A stretch of 64,000 bases of DNA from Nectonema munidae (taxonomy: Eukaryota; Nematomorpha; Nectonematoida; Nectonematidae). Below are positions 43,717 to 55,970 of the stretch, piece by piece. The position numbers and the translations under genes are program-made. A model generated the notes under the pieces. It saw only the letters and a program-made list of their open reading frames with translations. It was not told where the DNA came from and ran no database searches. Within the stretch, counting starts at the first letter, position 1. Every line of letters begins with the position of its first letter. Location of the stretch: contig JAUIRK010001029.1 of the NCBI GenBank assembly GCA_030549495.1, forward strand, positions 434,001 to 498,000, in the 5' to 3' direction.

Positions 43717-45230
43717 TCAAGGAATGTGATAAAAGTAATTGTTATAATGCTTATGGGCTTTCTATTTCTCACATCACGAATATACTTAATGTTATTTATG
43801 CTTTTTTGAGTATGGGATATAATATTTGCTTAAAGTATTGTATTTTCCCTGACGATTTCAAACTCAGTGCAGTACACCCTATTTTTAAAAAAGGCGCTAG
43901 AGAAGACATTAATAACTATCGCCCAATATCAATTATTCCGGTTCTGTCTAAAATTTTTGAAAAGCTACGTAATATTCAATTGCAATCATACTTTAATTCT
44001 AATAATATATTTTATTCTCTTCAGTTCTGTTTTCGTAAAAAATACAATACCCAGTCACTACTCACACATTATATAGATAACATTTTGAATACTCTTGAGT
44101 CCAATAAAGGTATACTTTCACTGTTCTTAGATTTTAGTAAAGCTTTTGATAATCTTTCACACCAAATTTTATTTGATAAACTGTCCCACTATAGAATGCA
44201 AAGAAATTCTTTGCTTCTAATCAAATCTTATTTGCTCAAACGTCAGCATTATGACACTTTGAATAAATTCAAGTCTAGCGTTTCTACCATTAATACGGGG
44301 GTTCCTCAGGGTTCTATCCTGGGTCCTATATTATTCCTGATTTTTATAAATGATATACATGTATCTAATTGCTCGTTGAAGTGTTATTGCTTTGCTGAAG
44401 ATATGAGAATAAACATTCCGTTTTCTATTGCAAATCCACACAAAAGTAAGGACTTTTGATTATCTTGCCCCAATATTTCAATGGTGTACTCAAAATTGCA
44501 TGCATATAAATGTTTATAAGTCTAAAGCCATGCTCTTTTGTAGTATGAATAGGAAAATTCCAACTGAGAATTTCAAGTTCGAAGTTGTTGAATATTATAA
44601 ATTACTTGGTGTCATCATCGACTGCAAATTGAAGTGAAAACAACATATCTCTTATGCCAATTCTATTCTCTGTAGTAATTTAGGCATTCTAAGACAAAAT
44701 AAGTTTTTGTTCCCAACCAAAATCAAATTATTATTGTACAATTCCTTTTTTCTCCCTTATCTTAATTGCTGCATAGTCCTATGGGGATATCAAAATCTTG
44801 AGCTATTGATAAAAACACAAAAACGAATTATACGCAATATAACTGAAGTCATTACTTATCTCATACTACCCCTTTATTTGTTAAAGGAACTTACTAAAAG
44901 TTAATGACTTGTATGTGTATAATCTATCGATGGTTACCTATAAACTTTTAAATGGATTTCTACCTAACATATTTAATGAGTTTTTTATATTTAACTACAT
45001 GAACCATGAATATAATCTACGAAATAAATGCAATTTATCGCTTCCATCTTATTGTAAAAAATTATCTAAACAATCTATAAAATATAAAATTTCTCATAAC
45101 TTTAACTTTTTTATGTTTAACTCTCAATGTATTTTTTCTAAAAAAAAACTTCTCTTAGATAAATATTGTTTAACTTGTCATTCTATTAATTGTTTTGTGT
45201 GTAACAACCAACCAATTGTTATTTAACAAT
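43717..45230 (+). mobile_element. LINE fragment, CR1/L2/jockey-like reverse transcriptase
   Basis: It starts within the RT domain, so the copy is 5' truncated. Blocks in order: FPDDFKLSAVHPIFKKG, NNYRPISIIPVLSKIFEKL, SLFLDFSKAFDNLSHQIL, NTGVPQGSILGPILFLIFIN and CFAEDM at the catalytic site, where the usual text is FADD. After a frame change come HINVYKSKAMLF, LLGVIIDCKLKW, FLPYLNCCIVLWG and a C-terminal NLRNKCNLSLPSY region (44909-45226). This order, including the post-RT L-L-G-V and Y-N-S-L-F-L-P-Y-L-N-Y blocks, is typical of CR1/L2/jockey-like elements, without RNase H. Stops and frame changes at about 44455, 44637 and 44902, plus the altered catalytic site, make it inactive. It differs from the LINE at 34-39 kb. 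Confidence 0.85.
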
Positions 45231-46790
45231 ATATTAACATCCACTTACTCTAATCATGCGCACGGCATACTATCTGTATTTTATTCCATCTAATTTGATT
45301 ATTTTTACTTCATATTTATTTTATGAATATCCGTTATTATTTCTTTTTCATTGATGTAATATGGGTTTTATTCATACCAGTGGCTTGGAGGCCTTTTGAA
45401 TTTTTCCCAACTATAAATATGCAATTGTTTTTTCTTTTTAAATTTTTTATTTTATTCTTCTTTATACGTTTAGGCGTGTATTCCAATTATATTTTTATCA
45501 ATTAATAAATCTTCTTATCTCATTCGTGACTAATAAATATAGACAATATCTAGGAAAATTTATAGATTGTTTCTAATTTTTTTTCATTATAATTTGATTT
45601 TGAACAACTAATGTTTCTTTTAAATAATAAGTATATTTTGAAAAATACAAAAAAATGTAACGGAATTACAAAAGGTTGTAACCGTTGTGCCTGGATTGAA
45701 TTGTATTTTCAAGCTTTAGAAAAATTAATATCACTAATGTTTGCGTTTATAAAAGTGGTCATGTATGAGTTTTACTATAGTTATTTTGTCCCTTGTTTTT
45801 CTCTTTCTAAGATCATTGAAAATTATAAAGAGGAACATTCTTCTTCGGTTTTCATAAAACATTACAACCTAAATAGGTCATATAATCTTTAACAATGAAT
45901 TTTTATAACATATTTCTAAATCTGCCATTTAGGACTTGTTTTTATAAATAAATCTTTACCTATAGAATTATATGCAACTTCCTAAACCTAACTCTCTTGC
46001 CTTGTTTTTATATATAGTCAAAGTGAGTTTAAAATTATTTCAAATTATAAAAAATCAAAATTTACCCATAATTCCCTTTCCTTTTCATTTAAATATGAGA
46101 AACCAATAAGTTTTCATAAAAGAAATTCAAAATTTCTGTGATTTCTTTCATATTTTAAGCCTCATTTGACAGGCCGCTTTGTAACCGATTTCCACCCTTC
46201 CTTGATACAGCTCAATCATTTGTAGATTATTGAGAATCCTAAAAAAGCAGTTCAATCTATAGTGGTATCAGGGTATCATTTATTTCTACTTCTTCCATGA
46301 CTTCCACAACGTCTTCACTATTACTTAAATTTTTGCTAAAAATATCAAAGTACACCCATCTGAGTTGAGAAAGTATTCTTAATATAAAGGGCTCGAATAG
46401 TGAAAGACAAAGATTCCATGTATTTAAAAGAAGAAATATTTATATAGAAGATAAATATAAAGACTTTTTGAATGATTCCAAATATACACATATAAGATTA
46501 ACAAATGTTAATAAAATGGAAACTTTATAATGGAAGATAATGTTAAAATGTTAATTCCCAGAAATGTGTTTGACTTTACTTCTTTTTTTCCCGCTTTATC
46601 AAGTAAATAATCGAAAGCAGTAATGGCGGAAAACTTCTTCTGAGAAATAAACTACTTTATTTATATGAATATTTTTTGTTTGTTTCATTTTTAAAATTAT
46701 ACAGTCTTCTTATAATATTATTTATAAGATTGTTTCAATAATTCTTATAATATAATATTGTTTCAAGCCATTATAATATTATTGATATAA
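45231..46790. other. Intergenic, AT-rich, unresolved
   Basis: No gene that I can support. Near 46165-46330 the minus strand has a short acidic protein-like stretch (NSEDVVEVMEEVEI then NDTLIPL) and a following RKGGNRLQSG. It may be part of a decayed DNA transposon, but I cannot place it. The open frame at 45611-45892 has no recognisable motif. Confidence 0.4.
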
Positions 46791-46799
46791 TCCCTATTC

Positions 46800-48900
46800 T
46801 CGGTCTTATGGGTTCAACTGAGTTGGTTAACTCTTTAAAGAGATTGAAAGATTCAATTTATTCTTTAAATAAAAAAGCAATAAAAGTAAAGATTAAAGAA
46901 ATAATTCAAATTTCAATATCTCTATAAGTATGAATGAGAGACGAAACAAACTTGAAAAAATGGTTACAAAACCTATTGAAAAAAATAACTCTGATGCGTG
47001 TAAGTTATCGAAAGTAATCTGAGGTGGTAGAATTGGTGAGGATTCTTCAAAAATATCTCTCTTAAAGCAAAAAGTACACTAGTCGGTAAACTGAATAAAA
47101 ATTTAAGTAATAAAGTATCCAATAAAACTTTAAACAAAGTTTATTACTTACATGAAAACCTTGAGATTTCAAAAAGTGTAAGTCGTAAGGTATCTGGAGA
47201 CAAAATATATGTTAACTTTAAAAATGAAGATGAATTAAAATGCGCTGTTAAAGTTTTGAATTAAAAAAAATTGAAAATACTCTTCCCACCCGTGAAAGAA
47301 TTGTTCTCGGACTTATTCTGAAAATTATCTCAAATTTCTTAAACGTAGAAGACTTTGAAAACATCTTTCAATCAAAAATAATATTCATCTTGATGCCTTT
47401 GATAAAGTGAATAAATTAAACTCAAAATGAAAAAATAATTTCTATCTAATTATCACATAGAAAGTAGAATATTTCAAAGAGGTTTTTGAAAAAACATAAT
47501 TTTTTTGATTCCATTATCTTTTGATATTATCCTGTTTTCTCCTAGGGTAAAATATTGTGTTAAATATTTTACATATAGTCACTTTCTGATTGTAGAAAAC
47601 TAATTAAATATAAGGGGTGTTTTTCGGATAACCATACTTTTGATAAATGTAATAATAAATTGTCTATCGATTGTTTAAAATGTAAAATTAATAGCTATAA
47701 AAAACAATTCTTTAGTAAGGACTTTTTATCCTTTATTAATAGGAAAGATATATTAAAAAATTTTAAATTATATAAAATATAAAAGGAATGGTGGCATGGC
47801 AGGTTCGTTGAGATGATGGACTCAGCACGGAAACCTCAGGGTTCGATTTCTCATCCATACCAATTTGTTCATAGTTTGATATAAGCAGTTCATCAGTGCC
47901 TTGTCAATGAAAACACACCCACGGTACCTTTACCTTTATAACTAGATATTTAAAAATATGTTTAATTTTGATATGCATAATTAGTTCTTTTTTTCTGTTT
48001 TGTTTAATTATAATGGTTGCACAAGTTCTAGGGCTTTAAGTAGTTTTTGTTAATTTAAAATTATATTTATAAAGACATTATTTTTCTTGAAGTGACATTC
48101 TATTTTTTTAACACAACTAAAATGTCGGCAAATTTTTTTTGTATTCGAAATTATCATATAAATTTTTATTTATTAAATATTTGAAAAAAACTAATATAAA
48201 ATTTTTTATAGATTTTATTCAAAAGTTATGCTTTTATAGTTATGCTTACGACCACAAAGCTAATAATATGTTCCCCAATAAGATATATTTTCAACAAAAG
48301 TTTGCTAGACAATATTTATCCTGATGTTTTCAAAACGTCAAAATTATTCCAATTTTAAAAAGATTGTGAGTTTTAGCTAAAAAAATACTACAAGTACATA
48401 GCAATTCTCTATAATTATAAATTTTTTGAGTGTAAACTCTCTTCTCTGTCGTAATTTGGTTTTAGGAACTTATAAAATCTTCATTCCGTTTTCATAAATA
48501 ATATTATTAACTCTTGGAATAGCCATTTAGACTGTTAGGGCGTTTTTTTAGATTTGAAAAACGCTTTCGATTCTCTATCTATATTTTTATTTTTTATTAA
48601 ACTTCATTGATATAAAATCAGTGATATTTCTGTTTGTTTGATAAAATCTTTTCTTAGTGATAGAACTTTGTTTGAGCAAGTAGACAACATATAATTCCAA
48701 TATAGATAAATTTAAATATCGGGGTGCCTCAATGGCCATCGGGTCCTTTCTTATTTATGATTTACATATTGAAAAACATTAAATTTCAAACTGTTTCATG
48801 TTTTGCATATGCTAATAACAACCTACTTTTTAGATTCTATACTAATATGAAAACAAAAAATGGAAGAGAGTTTATGTGATGTTGAATGCAATTTTAAGAG
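46800..48900 (+). mobile_element. Heavily decayed LINE: ORF1 piece, SINE insertion, RT piece
   Basis: The first part (about 46800-47780) holds a lysine/asparagine-rich frame (LSNKVSNKTLNKVYYLHENL) ending near 47260 and, around 47595-47700, a zinc knuckle-like CFSDNHTFDKC followed by LSIDCLKCKIN, as in gag-like ORF1 proteins. A family A SINE splits the element at 47785-47940. The second part (about 48130-48900) has a recognisable but ruined RT: VFLDLKNAFDSLS, CLIKSFLSDRT, a GVPQ-like block at about 48720 and CFAYANNNLL where CFAYADDN would be expected. Many stops are present. It probably belongs to the same broad group as the copy at 43.7 kb, but linking the two parts is inference from order and orientation only. 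Confidence 0.55.
47785..47940 (+). repeat. SINE family A, nearly full length
   Basis: It has a head with GGTTCGTTGAGATGATGG, a B box GGGTTCGATTTC, the middle CATAGTTTGATATAAGC and the tail GTCAATGAAAACACACCCAC then GGTACCTTTACCTTTA. Confidence 0.75.
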
Positions 48901-48960
48901 CAAATACTCATTTTATTAATTTTGAAAAACTAGAGCAACATATTTCTCTTCAATTCATAC

Positions 48961-49138
48961 CAAAGCCCGAAGCATAGCCGAAACTGATCAAGGTGGGGGG
49001 GGGCAAAACTGATTTTAATGGGGCAGGGAATATAAAAAAGTGTATACATTTATATATTTTAAAGGTGTTTCAGATGGGCAAAATAAATCCTAGAGGGCCG
49101 AGCTCTCTTGCCCCCCCCCCGTTATCGACGGGCTTGGT
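48961..49138. repeat. Possible hAT-type MITE with G/C runs
   Basis: The left end reads CAAAGCCCGAAGCATAGCCG with GGGGGGGGGCAA further in; the right end, inward, reads CCAAGCCCGTCGATAACGGG with GGGGGGGCAAGAG. The similar ends and mirrored homopolymer runs suggest a short inverted-repeat element like the one at 15.9 kb. No clear target duplication. Confidence 0.5.
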
Positions 49139-49799
49139 GACAGTAATTAATAGGGATAAACATTTTAAGCTTTAAATTATAGAGTTCTTATATAGTTAAG
49201 TGCTGTAAAAAATATTAGCCTTTAAAAATGCACGTGCTCTTATTCAAATGTCTCTTCATTATTGGATCTGATCAAGTCTAGCTCAAATTTGCATTACTAT
49301 AACAAAGAAGTGGACGTTAATGAAAAAAAAGAAGATATTAAATATTCATTTTAAGACTTAACCTTAAAACAAGAAAAGCAATATCGAAAACCTACTCAGG
49401 AGACAAACAAGTCTAATAAATACTATAAAAAAGAATGGCTGGATTTGGTTAAATGTTAGGCTGAATTTTAATTTCTACGTTTTGACAAGATTTTTGATAG
49501 AAATTTTTATTGGAGTAGTATTGCATCAGGTAGAGTCTGTATCTTCAAGGTTTTTGGTGACTATATTATCCTGGTTTAAAGAGAAAATAAAAATCAAGGT
49601 TTGTTAAGATAAGCTTATTTATATTTTGTTTTTTCTTGCGTAATGAGATTTGGTTACTAATTTGTTAAAGTCACTTTGACTGATAGAAAAAAGAAAATCT
49701 CAACGCTAAGAAACTAGACGTTTTTGTTGAGTGTTAAAAGCTCCAGAAGAGCCACAAATGTAGCTTATAGAAGTGGTTGAAGAAATAATCCTGAAATCT

Positions 49800-50040
49800 C
49801 TTTTTAACAAGAAAGAAAATCTTATTGGAATTTGAAAAAAGGCGGCAGAATATCCTTTTCTTCGTGAACATCCAGCACTACTGATTTCCTGAAATTTTTT
49901 CAATTGTGAATTCACATTTTTGTAGCTCACGAAAATCGAAAAATCACTGCGACCACAGTTAACAGACGAGCATTTGGAAGCCCGATTAAAACTAGGAAAC
50001 ACTGTGTTTGAAAGAAGTCATGAATTTGTATATAAAAATA
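49800..50040 (+). pseudogene. hAT transposase C-terminal scrap (ZBED5/SCAND3-like)
   Basis: The plus strand reads AEYPFLREHPALLIS, then after stops KIEKSLRPQLTDEHLEARLK and LGNTVFE. The LRPxLTDEHLEA motif is the typical C-terminus of ZBED5/SCAND3-type hAT proteins. It is much eroded and no ends were found. It may belong to the same family as the truncated 5' part at 20.5 kb. The opposite-strand frame at 49706-50002 is its shadow. Confidence 0.6.
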
Positions 50041-50540
50041 CCTACTTGCCTATAAAGTCTCCATGTTTATAAGCTATTTTTTAAGATTCCTACTCCTTTG
50101 CTTGCTACTTTAAAAAAGAAGTTTATTAAAATAATTTGAAAATGTAATGTTTTCAATATTATTCATTTGCCCATATCTCTTGTATGAAAGTACATACCTA
50201 AATAAAATATTAGAAAATGGTACGCTTTCGATCTCTTTAAACCTTTCTTATATTAGATTACTTAGTCTTAGGCGATATAAATGTTCTAGGAGATGAGGAG
50301 TTGCAAAATGGCCTTGATGTACAAAAAGGTTTCGCATGCCTAGGTTTCGGTTACGTGAACACCATTCGGAAATTGTCTTGTTTTGAGTTGAAGAAAATAA
50401 AAAAGCCTATATAATATTCGCGCCCTTTTTTTTGCAATTGTTTTGTCTCTTTTTAACTTTAATTTATATTAATAATAATAATTAGCAAAAAAGAGAAAAT
50501 ATCTTATTTAGGATAGGACGCGTTTTTTCTTTTGAGTGAC
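50041..50540. other. Upstream region of the WDR37-like gene
   Basis: No coding sequence. It should contain the promoter or 5' untranslated region of the exon at 50541, but no distinctive motif is visible. Confidence 0.4.
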
Positions 50541-50845
50541 ATGTTTCGCAGTACAAACGAACACTCTTCTAACAAGCCCAGTCAGCATGACACAAATTAC
50601 TCGCGTAAGATGAAGTGCATAAAGAAAGCCCAATGCAAGATAACATTCCCTAACTTGAGCGATGGCGAAATCAACTCTCAAAGGCAGATGACAACAGACT
50701 CGATCAAAGCGGACTCCTTGAACAAGGGCGCTGCATTTTCCAAGTCTGGCGCAAGTGGCACGCGAACAACGTCCAAGTTGAGTGACGGCGATCTCAAGAT
50801 GAACATCGAGCAGGACAACTTCCACTTCTATACCGATCATTCTGC
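50541..50845 (+). CDS. Exon 1 (coding) of a WDR37-like protein
   Basis: The frame opens at an ATG and runs 101 codons plus two bases to a strong donor, GCGTGAGT (GT at 50846). It is clearly richer in G+C than its surroundings, as coding exons in this window are. The product starts MFRSTNEHSSNKPSQHD and is polar, serine/threonine- and lysine-rich, with NLSDGEINS and KLSDGDLKM, ending DNFHFYTDHS. I do not recognise a domain; it is probably a disordered N-terminus. The phase (two bases left over) fits the acceptor at 58507 exactly, giving an alanine codon across the junction, which is why I link it to the downstream exons. The intervening intron would be 7.7 kb and full of repeats. An earlier exon is possible. 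The minus-strand open frame over the same bases (50508-50840) is a shadow. Confidence 0.6.
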
Positions 50846-51169
50846 GTGAGTTTTTGTCTGCTTTTCATTCTAAATTTCACTCAATCCACTTTCAGCATCA
50901 TAATTGAGGTTTTATCAACGATAATTAATTTCCAAAAAAATTCCCTCCAGAATATTTTGTAAATTTATCGAATTAAATTTCTCGAGAAAGCGATTTTAAA
51001 ATTTTTTTTAGCTCTAATATAAAAAAAGTCGAAATGAATTTATTCTTTATTTAATGAATAATTAGAAAACGAAAACCGTTAACTATTCATTTTTGGAAGG
51101 TACTCTTTCTTGAGATAAAATGTATAAAAATATTCATCTTTATTTTCTTTTAACCAACTTTGTTACTTT
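50846..51169. other. Intron, nothing else seen
   Basis: Start of the long intron; AT-rich with no recognisable element. Confidence 0.45.
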
Positions 51170-51320
51170 GGGCGTGAGTAAGGTTGATTAGATACTGGGT
51201 TTCGATAACTCAACGTCATGGGTTTGATCCCGCACCAAGCCTACTTTCCTCATAGTTCGATACAAGCGGCGCAATTGTGCCTTCTCGATGAAAATACTCC
51301 ACGGTACCTTTACTTTTACT
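51170..51320 (+). repeat. SINE family A, best full-length copy
   Basis: Head GGCGTGAGTAAGGTTGATTA with an A box-like block, B box GGGTTTGATCCC, middle TTTCCTCATAGTTCGATACA then AGCGGCGCAATTG, and tail TGCCTTCTCGATGAAAATAC then GGTACCTTTACTTTTA. It is the reference for the truncated copies in the window. The tRNA-like head implies RNA polymerase III transcription. Confidence 0.82.
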
Positions 51321-51622
51321 GGCTAAATTCACTGCTTTGTATCAAATTTAATTATTAATTTATCGAGTCTCAGAGCTTTTTTCTAATAAAAAAAAAGAGA
51401 GAGAGGATAAAAAACGTTTGAATTCTTCTGAAATCAAGACTCAAGAAATTTGGAAATATAGTTCTACGTATACCTAATGTAGCAGTATACAACTCATATC
51501 GCTAGTGCAGTTAATATTCGTTTTAAATTTTCGAAGCACGTCTTGATCTAAAATAAGATTTCTATGAAAATGGCTCGTCAATGCCTTCATAATACCTATG
51601 TTTTTTTGCTTCCTATGTGGCG

Positions 51623-51757
51623 TATTCATGGAGAGGGCATTGGGCCATGGTCCGCTTTCTTAAAATTAAGTACGAATCTTTTATATCTCTGCTTTCCAGT
51701 TTATTTGAAATAGTTACTTTTCTACACATAGAAAAAAGTCTTTTAAAAGTCCAAGCT

Positions 51758-51790
<33 letters not shown>
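51623..51790. repeat. Unnamed dispersed repeat, copy 2, ending in TAA microsatellite
   Basis: Matches 9841-10012 over most of its length and ends in TTAATAATAATAATAATAAT, an expanded TAA tract, where copy 1 has only TTAATAATAAATA. Confidence 0.65.
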
Positions 51791-51808
51791 GCACGTAGTC
51801 CTTCTTAA

Positions 51809-51937
51809 CCGGTTATCGACCACAGTCGACATATGTCGACTTTTCAAAAATAAAATCGTCTGCGTTTATCAATGCTCTTTAATACAAATCTTCTGTTTTA
51901 CATTAGATATCGTCTGCTTATTCTAGTCGTTAACGGG
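51809..51937. mobile_element. piggyBac-type MITE (129 bp) between TTAA sites
   Basis: TTAA lies directly at both sides (51805-51808 and 51938-51941). The ends read CCGGTTATCGACCACA and, inward from the right, CCCGTTAACGACTAGA, matching at most positions. A short palindrome, GTCGACATATGTCGAC, follows the left end. The right end, GTCGTTAACGGG, is nearly the same as the putative right end of the piggyBac at 62 kb (TTCGTTAACGGG), making that element's family a likely source of transposase. Confidence 0.75.
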
Positions 51938-51941
51938 TTAA

Positions 51942-54900
51942 AGATTCTTGTCTTTTGAAGAAAAAAAATATTTTTGTTTCACAAAGCAACACTTCCATCA
52001 ATGAAAATTTCCTGATTCTAGTTCTAAGCATGAAAGAATCGTTTCTCCAAAAAAGCGAATCTACCTAAACATAAAATTGAAAGAGAAGAATGGAAGAACT
52101 CTTATTGTGATTTGAAAAATTTACATATGGTATCGTAGCTTTTTTCGATCTACACATCTAGCATCAATTTTATTAAAATATATTAAAATAAAAATAAAAG
52201 ATTTTGATATTTGTTTTAATTAGTATTGGGATTTATCATTTTTTTATTTTTCTTTTTCTTTCTGTTGAAATAAAAAGATATGCTATCAAATAAACTTTTT
52301 TAAAATGAATAATATTTTTAAAATCAAATCAAAGGCATGCAATAAACTCGCAAAGCTTTTTTCTGCGTTAAAATATTTTCTTTGTTCTAAAAATGGAAAT
52401 TTTTGGCTATTAAATTTGTTTTTAATCATTCTGAAGATCGAGAAGCTAGACCAAAAATAATTGTATTAAAAGAAACTAATCACAGTTCATTCTTGTAATT
52501 GTCAAATCGCTTATCATCTGTCTCAGGCTGCGAGATAGGATTTAGCACAACACTATTGAGTATTAATCGTTGTTCAAGTATTTTTCCAGTGAATGAACTT
52601 ATGATCGTGTACTTGATCTTAAAGATTCTGTAATATAAAGTAAAACGAAAATTTGTGAAAGAAATGGAGCATAAATAATTGGATTTTGAGAAATCAAAGA
52701 ATGATAAAAGTACTAGCCATGCTTGTCCTGTTAAAATCTTAAAGTGAATTTCTATCTATTGCTTTCAAATTTCAATTAATTGCTTGAATAAAGCTTAGGT
52801 ACTTTGTTTTATTTTTATGGGTCAGAAAATTTCACCCACAAAAATCCGACCTACCGAAATTTCAACCACAAAAATATTGAAAATTTAAATATTTTATTAT
52901 AATTAAAAAAGCTTAAAAAAATATTAAAAGTTAATCCTTGATTAAACGTAGCAGGAAATAATTTTTCTTATCTAAAAAAAGATTAGAAGTTAATCTTAGA
53001 TTAAACCCAACACATCAGGAGATAACTTTTCAACACTTCTCAGACTAAATAAAATTGTACGTAAGTTAGATTATATTATTATAGTTGATTATGAGAATAA
53101 AAGTCGAATAAGGGCTGAATCAGAAACATGAACTTCCTATTTAACTTTCGAAACTAAATTTATGATGAAATATTTATAACAGAGTTCTCTTAGGTAGGCT
53201 GACCGCATTTAATTGTGACAAAAATGAGCCATTTTTTGACACATGCCAAGAAAAAAAACAAATATCCGCCATATTTATCCGATGAAATAAATTTTATGCA
53301 ATAAATGTTTGTCTTTTAAAGTCTTAGAATAATTTTTTTTCACATTTCTGATTCACTAAAACAACTATAGATTTTATTTTGTTATAATATAAGCTATGAT
53401 AAAATACGGAACATTTGTTAAAAAGTCGGGACGGTTAAAATATATACAAAAAACGTTACTGTACCTTTCAAAACGGTACGTGTCTGGTCACTCGGTCCAA
53501 TTCTCGAGTCCTAAAAAATATTTAAAAAAAAAAATGATTAGATTTTCTCGGTTGTTTTAACTTTGCCTGTAAGAATCTATCAACAAAAAATTGGCACGAT
53601 TTTATCACAATTTTGCAAAATATCTAATCATACATTTAAAATTCTATCTTTTCATCGCACCTTTAAAGATTCAGTCTTAAGGAACAGCACATGTTTGAAC
53701 GAAACATCACCGTACTATGATGCATTTTAGATCGGAGTGAGAGATCACCAAAATCAATTCCACTGTTTGGGTAAGGAATGAAATAGGGATTAAAAGGATA
53801 ATATACTTATGTACACAACACAATCATATTTGGAAGGTGATAAACATAAACCTACTTTACATGTGATAATTCCATGCATAACAAAAATGAGGATACAAAA
53901 ACGGTTTGCCTAGAAATGCTGAATGAAAAGGTTATGCCAAACTGTTTGCATAAAGCAGCTACGCTTTTCAATTTTAAACAAACACTACGAACTATACACA
54001 ACTTCAGCCTGAAAAAGATCACTCAATATTTTTGATTAATTTGATGACGAGCAAGTTGCAAGTTCTGAAGAAATAAGGGAGTATCCAACAGTTAACAGTC
54101 CAACATTTTAACATGGTAGAAGGAAAACTCTTCAATTTTTCCAGAGTTTAAAAATTCAAAGCATGAATCATATTTTAGTTTTGAAGAAACATTAAAAACA
54201 ATTTTGTTGAAGTTTTGATTAAAATCAACATAATGCTCATAAATAAACAAAACATTGCATCCAAGAGGATGTAAAAGATGAGAGCATGATGGAAAGCAAA
54301 GTTTTTTATTCTGTGAAATAAATTCGATGTTTTACTCATAAATATCTACGCGTCATAAAGTGAGTGCCCGTTTAAAAACTGAAGTGTGGGTGTGCGTTTC
54401 AAAACTCAAAACGGGGAGTGTGTGCGCCCAATTATATTTCTTGACGAGAGTGCAAGGCAGGTGCTGACAAATTTTATCAACTATACAGAGTGTAATTATT
54501 CCATTTTATTTAATTATACTATATATATTTGGACTAATTGGCAGAATATTGGCTTTAGAATTAAAATAAGTATATAAACAAAAGCTGAACATTTCATACT
54601 GATCTACGAATATTTTTATATCAGAAGTTGTCTTGGTATCAAAGGAAACAGCAGGACGATGAGAAATCTCAGATGCAAGTATGACACGTAATTTGATTGA
54701 ATCATGTTTAATGTTTTTTCAAATGTAATTTTGATTGGCTAACTTGTTTGTTGTACCGATTAGATCGACTTATTTTTGTTTAATCGCTATCGACAACTTT
54801 TTGTTATTCGCTAATTTCTTGAGCCAAACAGGTAGAGTGTGAAATGACACTTTCATTTTGTTCACATATTTCTGTAAATTTTAAATATGGTATTGCTTTG

Positions 54901-55842
54901 AGAAAAACCTATTCTTTTTTTTTTGCTGTAAAAAGCAACAGCACAAAAGCTTCTTAGTCTAAGACATAGGTTCTCAATCCCATGTTCCCGACCTTAATTA
55001 GGGTCGCTAATGTATTCCCATAAGTCTCATTTAGTGGTGGCGTACAACACATTACGCTTCAAAATTACGTACGAAAAAAAGGAAGTTATAATAAATACTG
55101 GAATTTGCGACCATTTCAATTCTGTTACAATCCTTTTTTATGTAGCTTTTTTACATTTATACTCTTTTTGAATTTTGATTGCGGCACCGGATAGAAGCTT
55201 ATGTTCTTACATCATAATTTGATAACATCAAATTCTACATATTAAAGTGTTTTATTTTAATCTGTTCATTGAATAAACATATGATTTCTAAATATTATAT
55301 TGTAATAGAAACTTTTATCTTGATGCTTGTAAACTAGTGAGAAGACATGTAGTCAATATAGTGAAATTTATTCCATATCAGTTCATAATTGGCATCAGCA
55401 TTTTATAAGGTAATCGGAGTTGGAATTGACATCGGTCAAAAAATTGGGATCGTTATATCACTAATTTCTTGTATGAGTAGTAAAAAATTTTAAAACTCTC
55501 AAAAGAAACCTTGGCGTCATCAAGGTATGCCTTGGTTTAAATAAAAATTCTCTTTCTTCATCTTGCTCAACTTTGATAAGAATAATGCGATTATTAGATT
55601 TAACAAGAGATGAATTCACATTTACCATTTGTTTACTTTCACAAATTTATTTGAATTCATTCTCCACATCTGTGTCAATAATATTCACTAGTTGTATCAG
55701 CCAACTTTTTGTTAAATTTATTGCTTCTAAAAATTTCCAAAATATTTTCTTCAATTTAAAGCTTTCAAAACCATCATTTTAAATTTAATTGAGTTTATGA
55801 AAGATAAAAAACTATTTAGCATAAAGATAAAGAATCAATAAG
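51942..55842. other. Intron of the WDR37-like gene, mostly featureless
   Basis: No exon found. Weak structure: two imperfect direct copies of a motif with TTAATC-TTGATTAAAC at about 52925-53035, a possible MITE at 53194-53494, a terminus-like CATAGGTTCTCAATCCCATG at 54965 resembling hAT ends, and a short frame at 54386-54577 with no homology that I recognise. Confidence 0.4.
53194..53494. repeat. Possible hAT-related MITE
   Basis: The left end AGGCTGACCGCATTTAATTG and the right end, inward, CCGAGTGACCAGACACGTAC share a TGACC core with GACCAGAC/GACCGCAT, reminiscent of hAT ends of the form AGGGTGACCAGACG. AT-rich interior. Borders and duplication are not established. Confidence 0.35.
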
Positions 55843-55970
55843 TATTCGGATCTTCATCCTATCAAGGTCTTGGGTTCGATTTCGCATCAAGCCTGCTTTC
55901 CTCATAGTTCGATACAAGCAGCGCAAGTGTGCCTTCTCGATGAAAACACTCCAGGTACCTTTACCTTTAT
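55843..55970 (+). repeat. SINE family A, lacking part of the head
   Basis: B box GGGTTCGATTTCGCATC, middle CTTTCCTCATAGTTCGATAC and tail TGCCTTCTCGATGAAAACAC then GGTACCTTTACCTTTA. Very close to the copy at 51170 in its 3' two thirds. Confidence 0.78.

Noticed and set aside
45611-45892. 93-codon frame between LINE remains
   Set aside because: Initially looked like a small cysteine protein, but composition follows the AT bias and no known pattern fits.
50508-50840. 110-codon minus-strand frame over the first WDR37-like exon
   Set aside because: It is the mirror of the plus-strand exon. The plus strand has a start, polar composition and a strong donor with matching phase; the minus frame has none.
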